DNA of 64,000 bases from Arbacia lixula (lineage: Eukaryota; Echinodermata; Echinoidea; Arbacioida; Arbaciidae). The notes under the pieces are model-generated. The model was not told the origin of the DNA, searched no databases, and saw only the letters and a list, made by a program, of their open reading frames with translations. The stretch is from contig OZ022576.1 of assembly GCA_963669155.1 (NCBI GenBank), positions 27,462,335 to 27,526,334 on the forward strand. The letters are read 5' to 3'. Made by a program: the position numbers and the translations under genes. Below are positions 10,791 to 22,629 of the stretch, in pieces (positions within the stretch are counted from its first letter, which is position 1; each line of letters opens with the position of its first letter).

Positions 10791-13135
10791 TAATTGCAAT
10801 TTCACATGAGAAGATCATTGGTTTTAGTAAATGAGCATGGTGTCACCGTGCATTTACCATCCCATGCCAATGCATTAATTTGCCAATGCAGACCACCTTA
10901 TACTTGTTCACAAGTATGTCTCATTTATTTATTTATTTATTTATTTTTATTCCAATTTTTTGTGACATGGATATCTCAACAAATCATGTATAGGTATATA
11001 TGTGAACATGAATACATCGTGACGTCATCATATTGCCATATAAATCAAATAAATGAATTTTCATGTATGACGTCATGAATTTTTTTTCATGTTTGAGTGT
11101 ATCTCAGTAATCCTGCATCTATTTTCTCCCAAATTTCAGTATGTGGTAGCTGGGACATTGCTCTATTAAAAAATACCCCTTGTTTTTTTTTATTTGATTC
11201 AATCTTTATGGTGAAAATTTGATTATAGACATTGATGTCAAAATCAGAGGTATGTACGTGTTATGTCAATGGAAGGGGTATTAATGAAATGACATGACGA
11301 GCATCTGGGAGCTCTATCTCGCTTATGTTCAATTCTGTTACTCTGAAATTTTAGTATGTTGTAGCTGAAGCTACTAGCTTTCTTTCCCATTCTTTTACTC
11401 TTGCCCCTTTATCTTACATGATATTAATTACATGTTATTAGCACAGACATGTGATCATTTTGTCAAGTCTCTGAAATGTTAGTATATTGCAAGTGGCTTT
11501 ATGAGTTTTCTTGAGCGTTGCCTCTGATTTCTAATATAAAGATGGTGTCACCATGGAAAGGCGATGCGCCGTGCATTTACCATACCATGTCTGTGCACAA
11601 ATTTGCCAATGCAGACCACCTTATACTTGTCCACAAGTATGTCTCGTTTTTTATTGTAAACTAAACAAAGTATGGTGATCAGAATTATTGCAGCTGGGAT
11701 ATATGAAGATTGAAGTTCATGCACATGCGCCAGTTTTCTGTTAGTATTACAATTCATGTGTATTACGTTTTTAACAACAATCCATTGCAGTATCACTCTT
11801 TTCAGATAATTGTTTATTCTTTTTCTTATTATTTTTGGAAAATATTTTATATTCAAATTTTTATTTCGTTATTATTGAAACTTTATTTTGGGGATATACA
11901 TTTTATATATTTATGTATGTCTGTTTTTATTTTGTTAATTCTTTTTGAGAGTTACTTTTTTTCAACGCCACCCGTACCCCATCCCACCCCACAGCCACCT
12001 TGCTGAGCTAGATTTTCAGTGATGGATGACGCATGCACGGTTGGAAGATTCGGCTCCTTCTCTTACAAAACCCTTGATCCGCCACTTATCCGTCACTGAT
12101 GCAAGGAAATTGATGGTGAGCTCTCAGGATGCTCTCACTGCGTGGGAGAAGTCCTGAGGCTAACATGTTACTTACTGCAATCAGCCCATCCACGCAGTAA
12201 GCAGGCTGCGTAGCACCGAGCTTTGGAGCAACAAAGTTGAGCTTAGCAGTGATAGACTCGTGAATTTGAACAAATTCTCTTGCTCAAAACTCAAATATAT
12301 TGTACACATGTATGGAGAATACATACCTGAGTGTCCTCTTGGTTGGTTTGAAGATGATATTAATCCATATTCCATTTTTTTAAATTGTAAATGGACTCTG
12401 GTAGGTCAGTACTCCGGTGATCAATAATCAGCTGCAATAATGAAGATTGAAGTGCAGGGAAACCCAGGGAAACCCTGTTAAAACGAGCACGGGTATAGCG
12501 AGAACCCTGCTATTACGAGGACATTTCTTGGGTCCTGATTTTTCTTCCATAGACCTCTGTGTATTCTGTTTTCATATAACGAGATCAGCTATAGCGAGGC
12601 AAATCCCCAGCCCAAGAATAAAGAAAAAGAAATGAAATTGACTCTATTATTATGAGCACTCCCTTCAGCCACACCGCCCAGTGAGGGAAACGCAACAACA
12701 GCACAAGCAATTTTCTTCGCGCCATTGAACGCTGATCACACACACCATGCAAGAATCCACACCACACATGCATATGTCCACACGCGTGCGTTACTGCCAG
12801 AGCCGTATCTCTATATGGCTCTAAGTATTGCACGCCCCCGCCCCCAAACATCAACACAGTCACACACGCACATGGCCTCTAAAGACATGTGACACCGCAC
12901 GTGTACGACCGCGGCTGGGCATGCATGAAGTTGGAATTCAATGATCATTCATTGCTTACATTTAGTCATGACAGCAGTCGCGGCTGTGTAACTGGGCCTC
13001 CCCGCTGCTTCATTTGTCGGTAAACGGAGGCGTTGGAAGTGTCATTCATTAACATTTTCAACTGTGCTTTTAGATATTTTAATGAATTTTAGCTTATGAA
13101 CTCAGTTTAGAATGCTTGCAAATCCATTTAAATAC

Positions 13136-14555
13136 TGTTACAAATTTGTGTCAGTTATATATGTAGCCATACATGTAGCCATTAAATGAGCTGCACTCTA
13201 TGTGCTTGTGAAATTCCTCACTGGTGAAATAAACATTGTGCAATGTGTATTGCCTGGGAGACTCTGGCAGGTGCTATTTACATGAAAGAATGTTACACCT
13301 AGCCGAGAGTCATTAGCATAATAAAGGAGCTCAGATGGGCCAGTGATGACTCATCAGTGTAATCTGGGTCAGGTCAATATTGATTTTACAAGCATAGATA
13401 CAATGTAGAACTTACTAGATGTATTGAGAATTTTCGAGAAGCACATATAGTAGAACCTTCTAGAATGTACAGATTTTTGTTTATATGTATGAGTTTCCTT
13501 GGATAGGAACTCAGAGTTTAAATACATGTATCATCTAGCTCCAGTCATGCACCTGTGATAACCTGCATTAGAGAGTCTATATCATCGTAACTCCAACCAT
13601 GCACCTGTGGTAATAGTAACCTGTAGTAAGAGTTTGTTGTGACCTTGGCTCGACACCTGTGGATTTATACGAGGATTCTCTATACGTGGATAAATACCTG
13701 CCTGTTAAATAGTGCTTATGAGATCCTGCCTGTGAAAGCCGTACACTCTGTGGATTAATATTTGACCATCTTGGATCATCTATTTGAACAGGGTGCTACA
13801 TAACTTTTTTCTAGCACTGGCCCGTTGGGGCAAGCAGATTTTGAAAAAATGAAAAATCACTTGCCCGAAATGAAATTTCACTTGCCCGGAAAGAAAACAC
13901 ATTAATGCTACATTTCTAACATAAAATTCAATTTAACTATTTTATGGGCCGTATACATAAACCTATACACTCACAATAAATAAAAACACACACAGACCAC
14001 TGTTTCCTGGTAACAAAACACTTTTGCTTTAATATGTTCTTGTTTTTGAATCGAACATGAAGAAGATTGTTTAGCTTTTTATGATTACAAAATAGGAAAA
14101 CTTGCATTTTGATTAGCTATTAACTAGCTGTAATAATCTGCTTGCCCGATTCGGGCCAGTACTTTCCCCACAATCATCAAAATAGCTTGCCCGAACGGGA
14201 TTTTCACTGGCCCCGGGCCATCGGGCAAGCGCTTATGTAGCACGCTGTTATTTGGACTTGACTATCTGGAATACCTGCTCTTCAGCGTACAACATTTGGA
14301 TCAACACTGCGATCATAATTTGGGAATACTGGATCGGAATATCAACTTGACCATCAGCGGGAGCCGTGGATTCATTTGACTTGCATCGTAAGATTACGTT
14401 CACTTGTATAATATTCGTAGATTAAGTGATAAAACCATTGTACAAATTTGATTTTTAAGATTTTAACGAGGAAATACCCCATATAATAAAGACCACATAA
14501 ACTAAATATTGGTATCATTTTGTGCGATCCTTTCTGGCGTGAATTGATCGTAACA
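13136..14555. mobile_element. Solo LTR of Gmr1-like element family 1
   Basis: Starts TGTTACAAATTTGTG, ends TTGATCGTAACA (TG...CA with 6-bp inverted ends), and is flanked by the 4-bp target duplication ATAC (13132-13135 and 14556-14559). The right part has an AATAAA (CATATAATAAAGACC), a plausible polyadenylation signal. The same LTR recurs at 42055-44092 and, truncated, at 53952-54648 after a Gmr1-like pol remnant, which identifies its family. Without the nested hAT-like element it is about 960 bp. It formed by LTR-LTR recombination. Confidence 0.88.
13789..14247. mobile_element. hAT-like MITE inside the solo LTR
   Basis: The ends CAGGGTGCTACATAA and TTATGTAGCACGCTG are inverted repeats beginning CAG, and flanking sequence (TATTTGAA / TTATTTGG) could be a mutated 8-bp duplication, as in hAT elements. 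The interior repeats the word CTTGCCCG many times. The other LTR copies lack it. 459 bp with no transposase. Confidence 0.7.
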
Positions 14556-14930
14556 ATACTACGGTCCTAGCGGTAAATATGTTATTGTTTGTGTAGCCCT
14601 ATAGATGCATTTATTTCTGTATGTTTTGATCATGTACTAGTATAGCAAGCAATCGGCTATAGCGAGGAAAGAGTGTGGGTCCCGTCCCCCTCGTTATAAC
14701 GGGGTTTCCCTGTATACGATTCGTGTGTTTTACGTTTATAACAACAATCCTTCACCGTATCATGCTTTTCAGCCCGTTTTTGTTCTTTTTTTCATTATCA
14801 TTGAAAAATATTTTATATATTCTTATTTTTATTTCATTATTTTTCGAACTTAATTGCAAAACCCACCTTTATATTTTCAGTCAGTACTTTTAATACTTTA
14901 GACCACACTAGAAACAATATCTTAGTACAT

Positions 14931-15787
14931 GTTTGCATCACATACACACAAGTCATACATATTCATCATTAGCGCTTATGCGGGCCATATGTCTGTGATG
15001 CGGGCATGTATTAGAGCGATAGCGTCATCATCATAAATATTAATTTGCGTATGCGTACGATCAAGTCATGGAACATTGTGACATGCAAACATGTCTCATC
15101 AGAATGATTAGATTTTACACGTGAACTCCACCTATGTTTGTAGTAGGAGCCATTCCACATTGTAAAGATCAAGGAGCAAAAGCCCCATTCTGAATGAACA
15201 GGTTTGACATGACACAGGTGTTTTGACCACATGTCAAAATATGTTTGGACCAACCTACATATCAGATGATATTATATCCCTCATTAATATATTCAAGTTC
15301 GTTGATTGGTTGAAAGGATGTCACATGACCACAAATAGATGAACTATTTGAAGGAAGAGAGCTCAGAGGGAAGAAAAGTACTATTTCATGACGTCAGAGG
15401 GAAAAAAAGTACTATTTCGTGACGTCATGTCAAAAATAGTCTTTTTTTTCCCTCTGGATTATCGATATCCGGGCTATCGGTGATCGATACAATTTTCATA
15501 ATTCATCCCAGGTGAATGCGCAACACGCAAAATCAACGCGATACGTTTCTTTCCAGCTGGTTTGTGGCGTTTTAGCGGAAAATCATTGGGCGCGCTGCCG
15601 GAACTCCCGCAGTGTTGCGGCCGAGGTGCGACTTGAATTTCCGTTGGTTTGCTCAAGCCGCAGGAAATAACAAAACATCTGAATCGGGCTTCTGCTTTCG
15701 GAGCTTAGAGCATGGGCACTATACAAGGTCCATCGTAAGGATTTAATTAATGGACAAAGAATATATTAATGAAGGATATAAAACAAA
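14931..15787. other. Intron 1 sequence with short palindromes
   Basis: No gene is supported. Around 15385-15455 there are paired blocks (CGTCAGAGGGAAAAAAAGTA and the inverse-like TCTTTTTTTTCCCTCTGG) with three ACGTCA words, the look of a small decayed inverted-repeat element. Confidence 0.4.
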
Positions 15788-15963
15788 TATTTCATGATCT
15801 TAATTCGGGAACTTTGTGGAATCTATTGGTCCCCTCGGTGAAGTGGAGGGCGTGTGGTACCATTTTCCCTCGACCTGCGGTCTCGGGAAAATAGTACCAC
15901 ACGCCCTCCACTTAACCTCGGTGCAAAAAGATTCCACAAGATCCCTCATGGTCATGAAATATT
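15788..15963. repeat. Perfect-stem hairpin element
   Basis: The outer ends ATATTTCATGA and TCATGAAATAT are inverted. Inside, AGTGGAGGGCGTGTGGTAC (15842) pairs with GTACCACACGCCCTCCACTT (15895) around a short loop with CGACCTGCGG, a stem of more than 30 bp. This is a fold-back MITE or a stable RNA hairpin. No microRNA assignment can be made from sequence alone. Confidence 0.75.
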
Positions 15964-18900
15964 TGTATACTATGCAGATGCTGAATCATCCTACCAGATA
16001 GTACATTAACATATAACAATAAGGTAGGATAACTTTGTCTAAAAGTGACACAGAACTGATTGGCTAAAAGTACTGTCTTAACATTAACTATTGTATACTA
16101 TTGTATATGCCCAGACAAGGGGTAACATAAGGCACGTATGTGCCGCGCATATAGGCCGTGTAAAGACTTAGATTGTTCAAGGCTTGGCCGCAAGAGGGCG
16201 ACATTTATTTACATCCGCCGGCCTTCGCGGGCGCGGGAACCAAAAAGTTATAGGAAAGGGGGTCGGGTAAACAAACTTTTTGAAAGATTTATCTGGGTGG
16301 TTTGACCAATGAGATATCAGATATGAAAGAATGAACTACATAGTAATGGAAGCATTGTTACGTCACCAAACTCCCCAGAAATCCCGCCTACGTTGCCAAT
16401 CAATGACACGTACGGCTGGGTTGAGATTTTATGTTAATTTTACATCATTTTTTTTAAACAATAAATTTAAAAAAATATCAAGATTAGATAAAAGTTTTTT
16501 GGTGTTGGTGGTATCGTTTTTCATGTTGTCTAAGTGTTTATCTAAATACTCATGTTTGTCTCTATACGTCCTACTTTTTTTATCTGTCGAATATCTGATG
16601 CTAGTTTCACCCTCTCCTATCCTCTGCAAGAACAACTTGTGTGGTCCCACCCATTCAATATCGTGTCAGCCCGGGCAGGGAGGGGGTAGGGGGGTCGGGT
16701 CTGGATGGGCACATACACAATCTGACAATGTTTTGGAGGCTAGTTTTCTTGTATAGTGTGTGTGTTTTTCTTTGTCCTGTGTCAAAACCTTGTGAGCATT
16801 TGTTTTGCATGTCTTGTGTAGAGAACTTGTTTATATGTGTGATCTTTGTGTTCATATTAAATGCCCCATCTGCCATTCACAAATACATTTCCAGTCTCTC
16901 ACTCCAGCATCCACATAGGCCTACATTTGGAACATTGTCACAGATTCAATCGTATCATGCAAAATAATCCTCACATATGACAGAAAAACACAACGCAGCC
17001 ATCCAACAGTCGCCCATAAGCACAATCTCAACAAACACCATTGCAACCTCATCACACATCTTACCCCTCAGTAAAATGATGAAAGAGGCACCGCCATACA
17101 ACAGGAAAATTGAATACTTTGAATGACTGTGCCACTACCCACTGCTGCGTATAGAACAAAAGGACAAGTATGTTGCATTTGTTTTCTTTTTTTAATATAT
17201 TGTGTATGAAAATCCATTTTTACTACAAAAGTACAAGGATTATAATTTTTTTGAAGAATGATTACACACAATTGATCTTTCACAACAAAAGGAACTTAAT
17301 CACAGATTATGACACAGTGGAGCCCCTGTAATTGACAATGCAAGGTTATTTCACAGGCAGGCTCGTATTTGGGGGGGGGGGGCGGTTTAACCCCCCCCCC
17401 CCCTTTTCGTTTTATTTTTAGAGCTCTAAGAGCACTTTCAGATAGGCCTACTGGGCAGGATGGAAAATTAAAAAAAAAAAAACATCCCTCCGAATAACAA
17501 TCCATCACTACCCCCCCCCCCCAACTTCTGGAGACTCGGCGGGATTCAACAAATCAGCTCGAACCCCCCCCCCCCTCACAAAGATCCTGCATACGCGCCT
17601 GTTCAAAGGTCCACGTTTTATGTTTGTTTAATGAGTTGTTGGCTCTTACTGTTCCGTGACCTGAGGGGGTGTGGGGTGGGGAGTTACCCCCCCCCCCCAT
17701 CAATCGCACAATTGTTTTGACAATTAGCACACGGGTTATTTGAGGCATATGAAGGTTTTCTTCTTCATATCTTATTTTAATCAATTATGCTAATTTATGC
17801 ATTAAATCATTAATTTTGCTTTAAATAAAGAAATAGAACTCCTAGAATCCATTTTTTAGTGAACATTCTTTGTAGCACTCAATATACTTGAAAAAATAAA
17901 TCTTCAAATAATTTACTGTATGCCATTCCATACATGTGTTATGATATAGAAAATGTCACTTTTAGATGCGTGCATGCTCATTAATTGGCAAGAACGATAG
18001 GTCCAAATCATTTCGCCATATGCGCCATATGCGGCAGACTCGGGGCTCTAAAGTCATGGAAGGCCAGGGTGAAATCTTTTTCTGTTTTAAAATCAGTGCA
18101 AAAAAAAGACAGCCCTGGGTGATGGGGGGGGGGGGGGGGGGAGGGTGGCCACCCCTTGACACCCCCCCCCCCCCCCCTTGGCAGTTTTAGTGTTAACAAG
18201 GTAACTTCAATAACATATCAGATGGATCAGCATGACCAGGCATGATGACAGTGTAGTGTAGCTTGAAATGATAGTGCTTGGGCTTGAGCCGGAGGTTGAC
18301 TGATTTGCTTGGCTTTGACTGGTTGTGATTGACTTCTTGCTGATCAAGTTGAGCTGTATGGACAAACCAGGAAAAAAATAGTGTGAAAGAGTGTGCGACA
18401 GAGAGACATCGAACAGCAACCACAACCAACCTGACCACAACAAAGAAAAAAAAGTCTTCCACATACCACTGGGCACTGCACTGCATAGGCCTACTAACAC
18501 ATAATATCTAAATAATCATACCAAATCATAGAAATGTAGCCTAAGTATAATATCTATAGAAAATAAGTGATAACAAATACAAGATTTGGGCAAATATATG
18601 CACATTTACACCCTTGCCCTTCATTTGCTATTTATTATACACAGCGGCCCGGGGCGATTTTGCCCCCAAAATACTTCAAAGAGCCCTGGAAAATGTAAAT
18701 ACATGATGTAGAGCCCCCCAAATTCCTGTACTATGTAGACACAATGACATGTAAAATCGGCCAATGGCAATGTGCTCAAAAGGAGCACCGAGGATTTTAT
18801 CTTATTCTTTTACAGCAATATTATTGCATTGCAATAACATATAAATGAATCATACGTATGAAGTCAGAATAGCAGTAGATAAATAAGTGTTAAATTTCAC

Positions 18901-19870
18901 AAAACTTCGCAGTGACTTGAAGTTTAAAATGCTCATACATTTCTCAAATGACTTTGGCATACCCCGGGCCCAAGTTTCAACTCCGAGGAACGCTCGCGTG
19001 TGCCGCTAGCTGCCCCGCTAGCGTTCCCCGGATCAATCGAGTTCGCACCCGGGGTAACCGTGTTACGTGTACGTGCTCGGGCAGTGAACAGTACAAGCTG
19101 GAGCCTGGCTGAGCCCTGTGCTAATACCATACAAATGTACACATACACCTGCTGCCATGCCTATGAATACAAGCCTACGATGTGCAAAACGATCGACAGA
19201 TTTCAATTATTGCTAATCAAACTTGAAAAGAAACCAACATATAGTACATAACTACACATTTTTGCATGTAAACAAACTGTAAATATAGTATCATGCATTT
19301 TACCTTCAGTATTTAACATGGATTTCCAGCAGCGGTGGCTACAGGGGAAAAAAGTAGGATGCCTAGTGGTACGTGTCAGATGACGTCTTAGGTCAGCCTC
19401 TTTCGAAATAATTCTTTCACTAACTGCAAAAAACTTTTTTTTTTGTTACCATGGTTATTTGAAAAAGAGGTATTTTAGTAAAATTTCAATAAAAAAAAAC
19501 GAAAAGAAAGGGTATTTTGAAAAGCCCCGAAATGGCATTAAAAACATATAAAATGAAAATAATCCTAGTGGGAATTGACGATCGGGGACATATGATTGCA
19601 GGGCACACGGTTACAGGATTGATTTGGGTTAGGGCGACATGTAAAAATCCCTTCAAAGTAAGCAAAAAATGAGTCATCTTCGATGAAATTATGTAAACAA
19701 AGACGCGCATCTGCGCATGCGCAACTGAAAGATGGTGCGCGACGCTAAGCGCGAGCTGTGCACATACGTGAAGGTCATGTGATACCACCCCACATGTTGA
19801 TTGGGTGAAAGTGGTGTTTAATGCATTTCCTTTAAGCTATATCTAGGCAAGAGGAGACAGAGGGGACAGG
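15964..19870. other. Intron 1 sequence with poly-G/poly-C tracts
   Basis: No supported gene. Runs of 10 or more G or C occur near 17370, 17391, 17510, 17563, 17688, 18124 and 18161, several as G-run/C-run pairs that would fold back. Frames such as 16331-16756 (141 codons) and 18193-18500 show no recognisable domain, no splice-site support and low-complexity ends, and are taken as chance. Confidence 0.45.
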
Positions 19871-19876
19871 ATGTGT

Positions 19877-20205
19877 TGACTCTACAGTCGGCTTTCCTTA
19901 ACTATTTCTTGATGTAGGATTCCGATTCTCAAATAGCTGTTTTGCAAGCGGAGAATCTTTACTTTCTCATTAAAGTAAGCATTTAATGATTGACATTTTG
20001 GAGGTGCCCAAAATTGTATAAATGAAGGGCAATCACAGCAGAAAAGGCAGTTGGTCCGGAGAAGGGGTCGTGTACAGACAGACTGCCGAGCATCGCCATG
20101 AAGCCGAAATCATCCATATACTCTGAATAAAGCTGAAAGGAACTTGCCTTATACCAAAGATGCAGTGTCGTTTGAGTTATTTTATTGTGCGACTCAAGGG
20201 TGACA
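19877..20205 (+). mobile_element. Possible solo LTR or LTR fragment
   Basis: The block starts TGTTGACTCTACAG and ends GGGTGACA (TG...CA). It has a TATAAATG box at about 20017 and an AATAAAGC about 110 bp downstream, the usual spacing of LTR promoter and polyadenylation signals. The bases just after it (ATTGGCAGTGCAACG) could be a primer-binding site of a truncated element. No target duplication or second copy is visible, so this is tentative. Confidence 0.35.
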
Positions 20206-20549
20206 ATTGGCAGTGCAACGAATCTACCTAGCCAGTGGTAGCTTTGTCACAAACAACCAAGATGGCAGCCTGGAAGGAACTTATTTGTTAGAAAGAGACA
20301 TAAAGAGGAAATAAATAGCGTTGCTCAATATTTTCAAAGATTTTTATCGTGCAAGACAACAAAGCATACATGTCGTTATTCACATGTGATAAATGTAATT
20401 TAAATGAGTTATTTGTAGCCAGAACATAGCAGGCAAAAAACCGTCATATTTTTCGTAGGCGTATTCATGGCTGGGCTGTTAAAACCTTGTACAGAGCATA
20501 ATCAAAATGACTTTTTTGAATAATTATGGATTTCAGTGTCATTCATCAG

Positions 20550-20743
20550 GAAGCACTTGTCATTCCGAAGGTACGTTATTCCGTACGTTAGGCGACAAAT
20601 GCTCGGATTAACAAACCCTTTTTCGTTTTGCGGACTAACGAGCATCGAGGTACAGGCATTTTATGTGTTTCGAAATTACGAACCTTCGGAGTAACCTTCG
20701 AAATAACGAACCTTCGGAATATCGAACTGTAACCCATTCATCT
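20550..20743. mobile_element. TTCGGAATAACGAAC short inverted-repeat element, copy 1
   Basis: GGAAGCACTTGTCATTCCG, GACAAATGCTCGGATTAACA, ACTAACGAGCATCGAGGTA and CGAACCTTCGGAATATCG follow in order. The same order recurs at 39848-40021. TCCGAAGGT on the left pairs with ACCTTCGGA on the right, so the copy can fold back. No coding capacity. Confidence 0.65.
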
Positions 20744-21234
20744 TACCGGTACTTTCACATCAACAATAGTTCAAATTATAGCCTTTACACCTAATTTGCT
20801 CAAATAAAAAGATAAATTTTTGCTTTCCTAAAACTTTTATTTCAAGATACATGTAAATTGTTTTTACAGCCCAGTGACTATAAGGCAGATCTTATAGAAA
20901 ATGCACACAATTCCAGCTAATCTGCAGGACATGCAAGACAACACCACACAAACCATATAAAAACATACTCTTGTGTAGTTTCAATCCTGCACATTAAAAA
21001 AAATGTTATACAAACACACACTTCTTTAAAATTTTGTCACTCTAAATTCTGAACAAATAAAACATTATTTTCAAGTTGGTCATCCTTTTTATGGGGCAAC
21101 CATGGCCGATTCGGCCCCTTCTGGACAGACTGAAAAAGGAGGGACGGTGTATCATTTTGTATTCACCAATACATGTACTTACTGTACGAAGAGCAATATA
21201 ACTCTTTAACAAAGGAGTATTCCTTTTGATACTA

Positions 21235-22625
21235 CAAAAAAAGCTTGAAAGATAGTGTTATAATACAGAAAATTGAATACTTTTGTTTTTTTGTCCATGA
21301 CCTTAAAAAAGCGCCTGAAAATCACAAGAAACAATAAATCAGTCAACTTTCCGTAACCATGGTTACCATAATGGTGTTAATGTGTGTTTACATTGATTTC
21401 TAATTGTGTGACATTTCAGTACTATTGGTGACTTTAAGGTGATAACTGCATATCATGTTTTAATATATATTTTCTTTTAGCTACACATAATATCTTAAGT
21501 CATGTTCATATCTATTGACCTTGACACTATTCTGAAAGAGCTGTATAAGCCTAAAAATTAGCATTATTCTCAACACTGGTGAGCTTTACATCGTATTTCA
21601 AAATAATTTTTCTCTTGGACAGAATGCCTGATCATGTCGATATTTGCAGTGGTGGTATACTTTGATAAGTGTTCAAAGTATCTAGTATTATCTAATTTAT
21701 CTAACATAACAATGGCCTTGAAAATACAGCTGAAAATCACAAAAAAATCAATAGTTCTATTGTAAGGCATTTTACAAAGACTTTCAATAAAAAAATGTGT
21801 GTAATTTTAATATCAATAGTGAATTTAAAGCCGATAATTGTTAATCATGTTCCATTTTCTTCCATTTTAAGCTACAAATAAAAGTGTAAAACTCATGTAT
21901 GTAACAGTTGTGACTTATGCTCAGTTGGAGACATTTACGACTAATCTTACAATTATGTCAAGGTCAATGTTATTTTTACTTTAAATATTATTTGCAGCTC
22001 AAAATGGAACAAAAAGGGCAACAGATTTTCAATTATCAAACTTAAGTCAGTATTCATATTAAAATGGCACTCAACTCAAAGCCGGTGTCCACATTCTATT
22101 ATTATTGGAAATTTGAATGATTGTTGCTTTTGTTATGATTTCCAGGTGTATTTTCAAGGTCATTGTCATTTTAGGCAAATCAACTTATACTAGATCCTCT
22201 AAATACTAATTCCAGACTACCAATACTGCATATATCGACATGATCAGGCATTCTGTGTGAGAGGAAAATGATTTTGAAATGTGATGTAAAGCTCAGTGGT
22301 GTTGAGAATATGCTAATTTTTAGGCTTATACAGCTCTCTCAGAATGGTGTCAAGGTCAATAGATATGAACATGACTTAAGATATTATGTGTAGCTAAAAG
22401 AAAATATATATTAAAACATGATATGCAGTTATCAGCTTAAAGTCACCATTAGTACTGAAATGACACACAATTAGAAATCAATGTAAACACACATTAACAC
22501 CTTTATGGTAACCATGGTTACTTAAAATAGACTGATTTATTGTTTCTTGTGACTTTCAGGCGCGTTTTTGAGGTCATTGACAAAAAAACAAAAGAATTTG
22601 TGATGTATATTCTTTTAGTACTAAT
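21235..22625. repeat. Long fold-back (inverted arms of ~0.5 kb)
   Basis: The left arm at about 21235-21670 and the right arm at about 22230-22625 are inverted copies. Paired landmarks: CGACATGATCAGGCATTCTG (22238) with its inverse at 21621; CTAAAAATTAGCATTATTCTCAACA (21551) with its inverse at about 22298; GTAACCATGGTTAC at 21354 and 22509; AGACTGATTTATTGTTTCTTG on the right with its inverse at about 21330. The 560-bp centre is AT-rich and without a gene. It looks like a fold-back DNA transposon whose right end may extend to 23577. Confidence 0.75.
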
Positions 22626-22629
22626 AAAA

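Larger units (their letters stand above)
8137..11650. repeat. Diverged tandem copies of an AT-rich repeat, invaded by two transposons
   Basis: The segment around 8150-8330 (a 70-bp direct repeat with GCCATGCCATGGCAGATCAC, then TTATTTATTTTTATTCC and GTGACATTGATATCTCAAC) matches 10925-10985. Bases 9602-9835 (ATACATCGTGACGTCATC onward) match 11011-11260, and 10830-10920 matches 11535-11650 (GCAGACCACCTTATACTTGT). Together this is two or more copies of a unit of roughly 1-2 kb, the first enlarged by the Tc1-like element at 8369-9011 and the pogo-like element at 9929-10790. No protein-coding potential is convincing; the frames at 9137-9569 lie on AT-rich, CG-alternating sequence. Confidence 0.65.
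12455..14712. mobile_element. pogo-like MITE, copy B, carrying a solo LTR
   Basis: The left end is CAGGGAAACCC (partly duplicated at 12465), the right end CGTTATAACGGGGTTTCCCTG, with TA at 14713-14714 and a decayed TG on the left. The body aligns with the other copies (GAGCACGGGTATAGCGAGAA, ATTTCTTGGGTCC and so on), except for an insertion of 1420 bp plus 4-bp target duplication, a solo LTR. Removing it restores a family member of about 834 bp. No transposase. Confidence 0.85.
11695..15000. repeat. Second dispersed repeat, split by pogo-like copy B
   Basis: Bases 11695-11950 (GAAGATTGAAG, later ACAACAATCC and ATATTTTATAT) match 12430-12454 joined to 14715-14930. The pogo-like element at 12455-14712 therefore landed in a second copy of this repeat. 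Between 11951 and 12430 lies a block related in inverted order to 7110-7240. No gene is supported. Confidence 0.55.

Noticed and set aside
9824-10818. Several 60-100-codon frames in the pogo-like elements (also at 12447-12863, 37285-37614 and 52225-52795)
   Set aside because: They recur in any frame on both strands of the MITE family and show no transposase motif.
16331-16756. 141-codon frame in intron 1
   Set aside because: No recognised domain, no splice support, low-complexity composition, and a 73-codon open frame on the opposite strand.
18193-18500. Two overlapping 97-codon frames on the - strand
   Set aside because: Different frames of the same stretch, no domain, next to poly-G/poly-C tracts.
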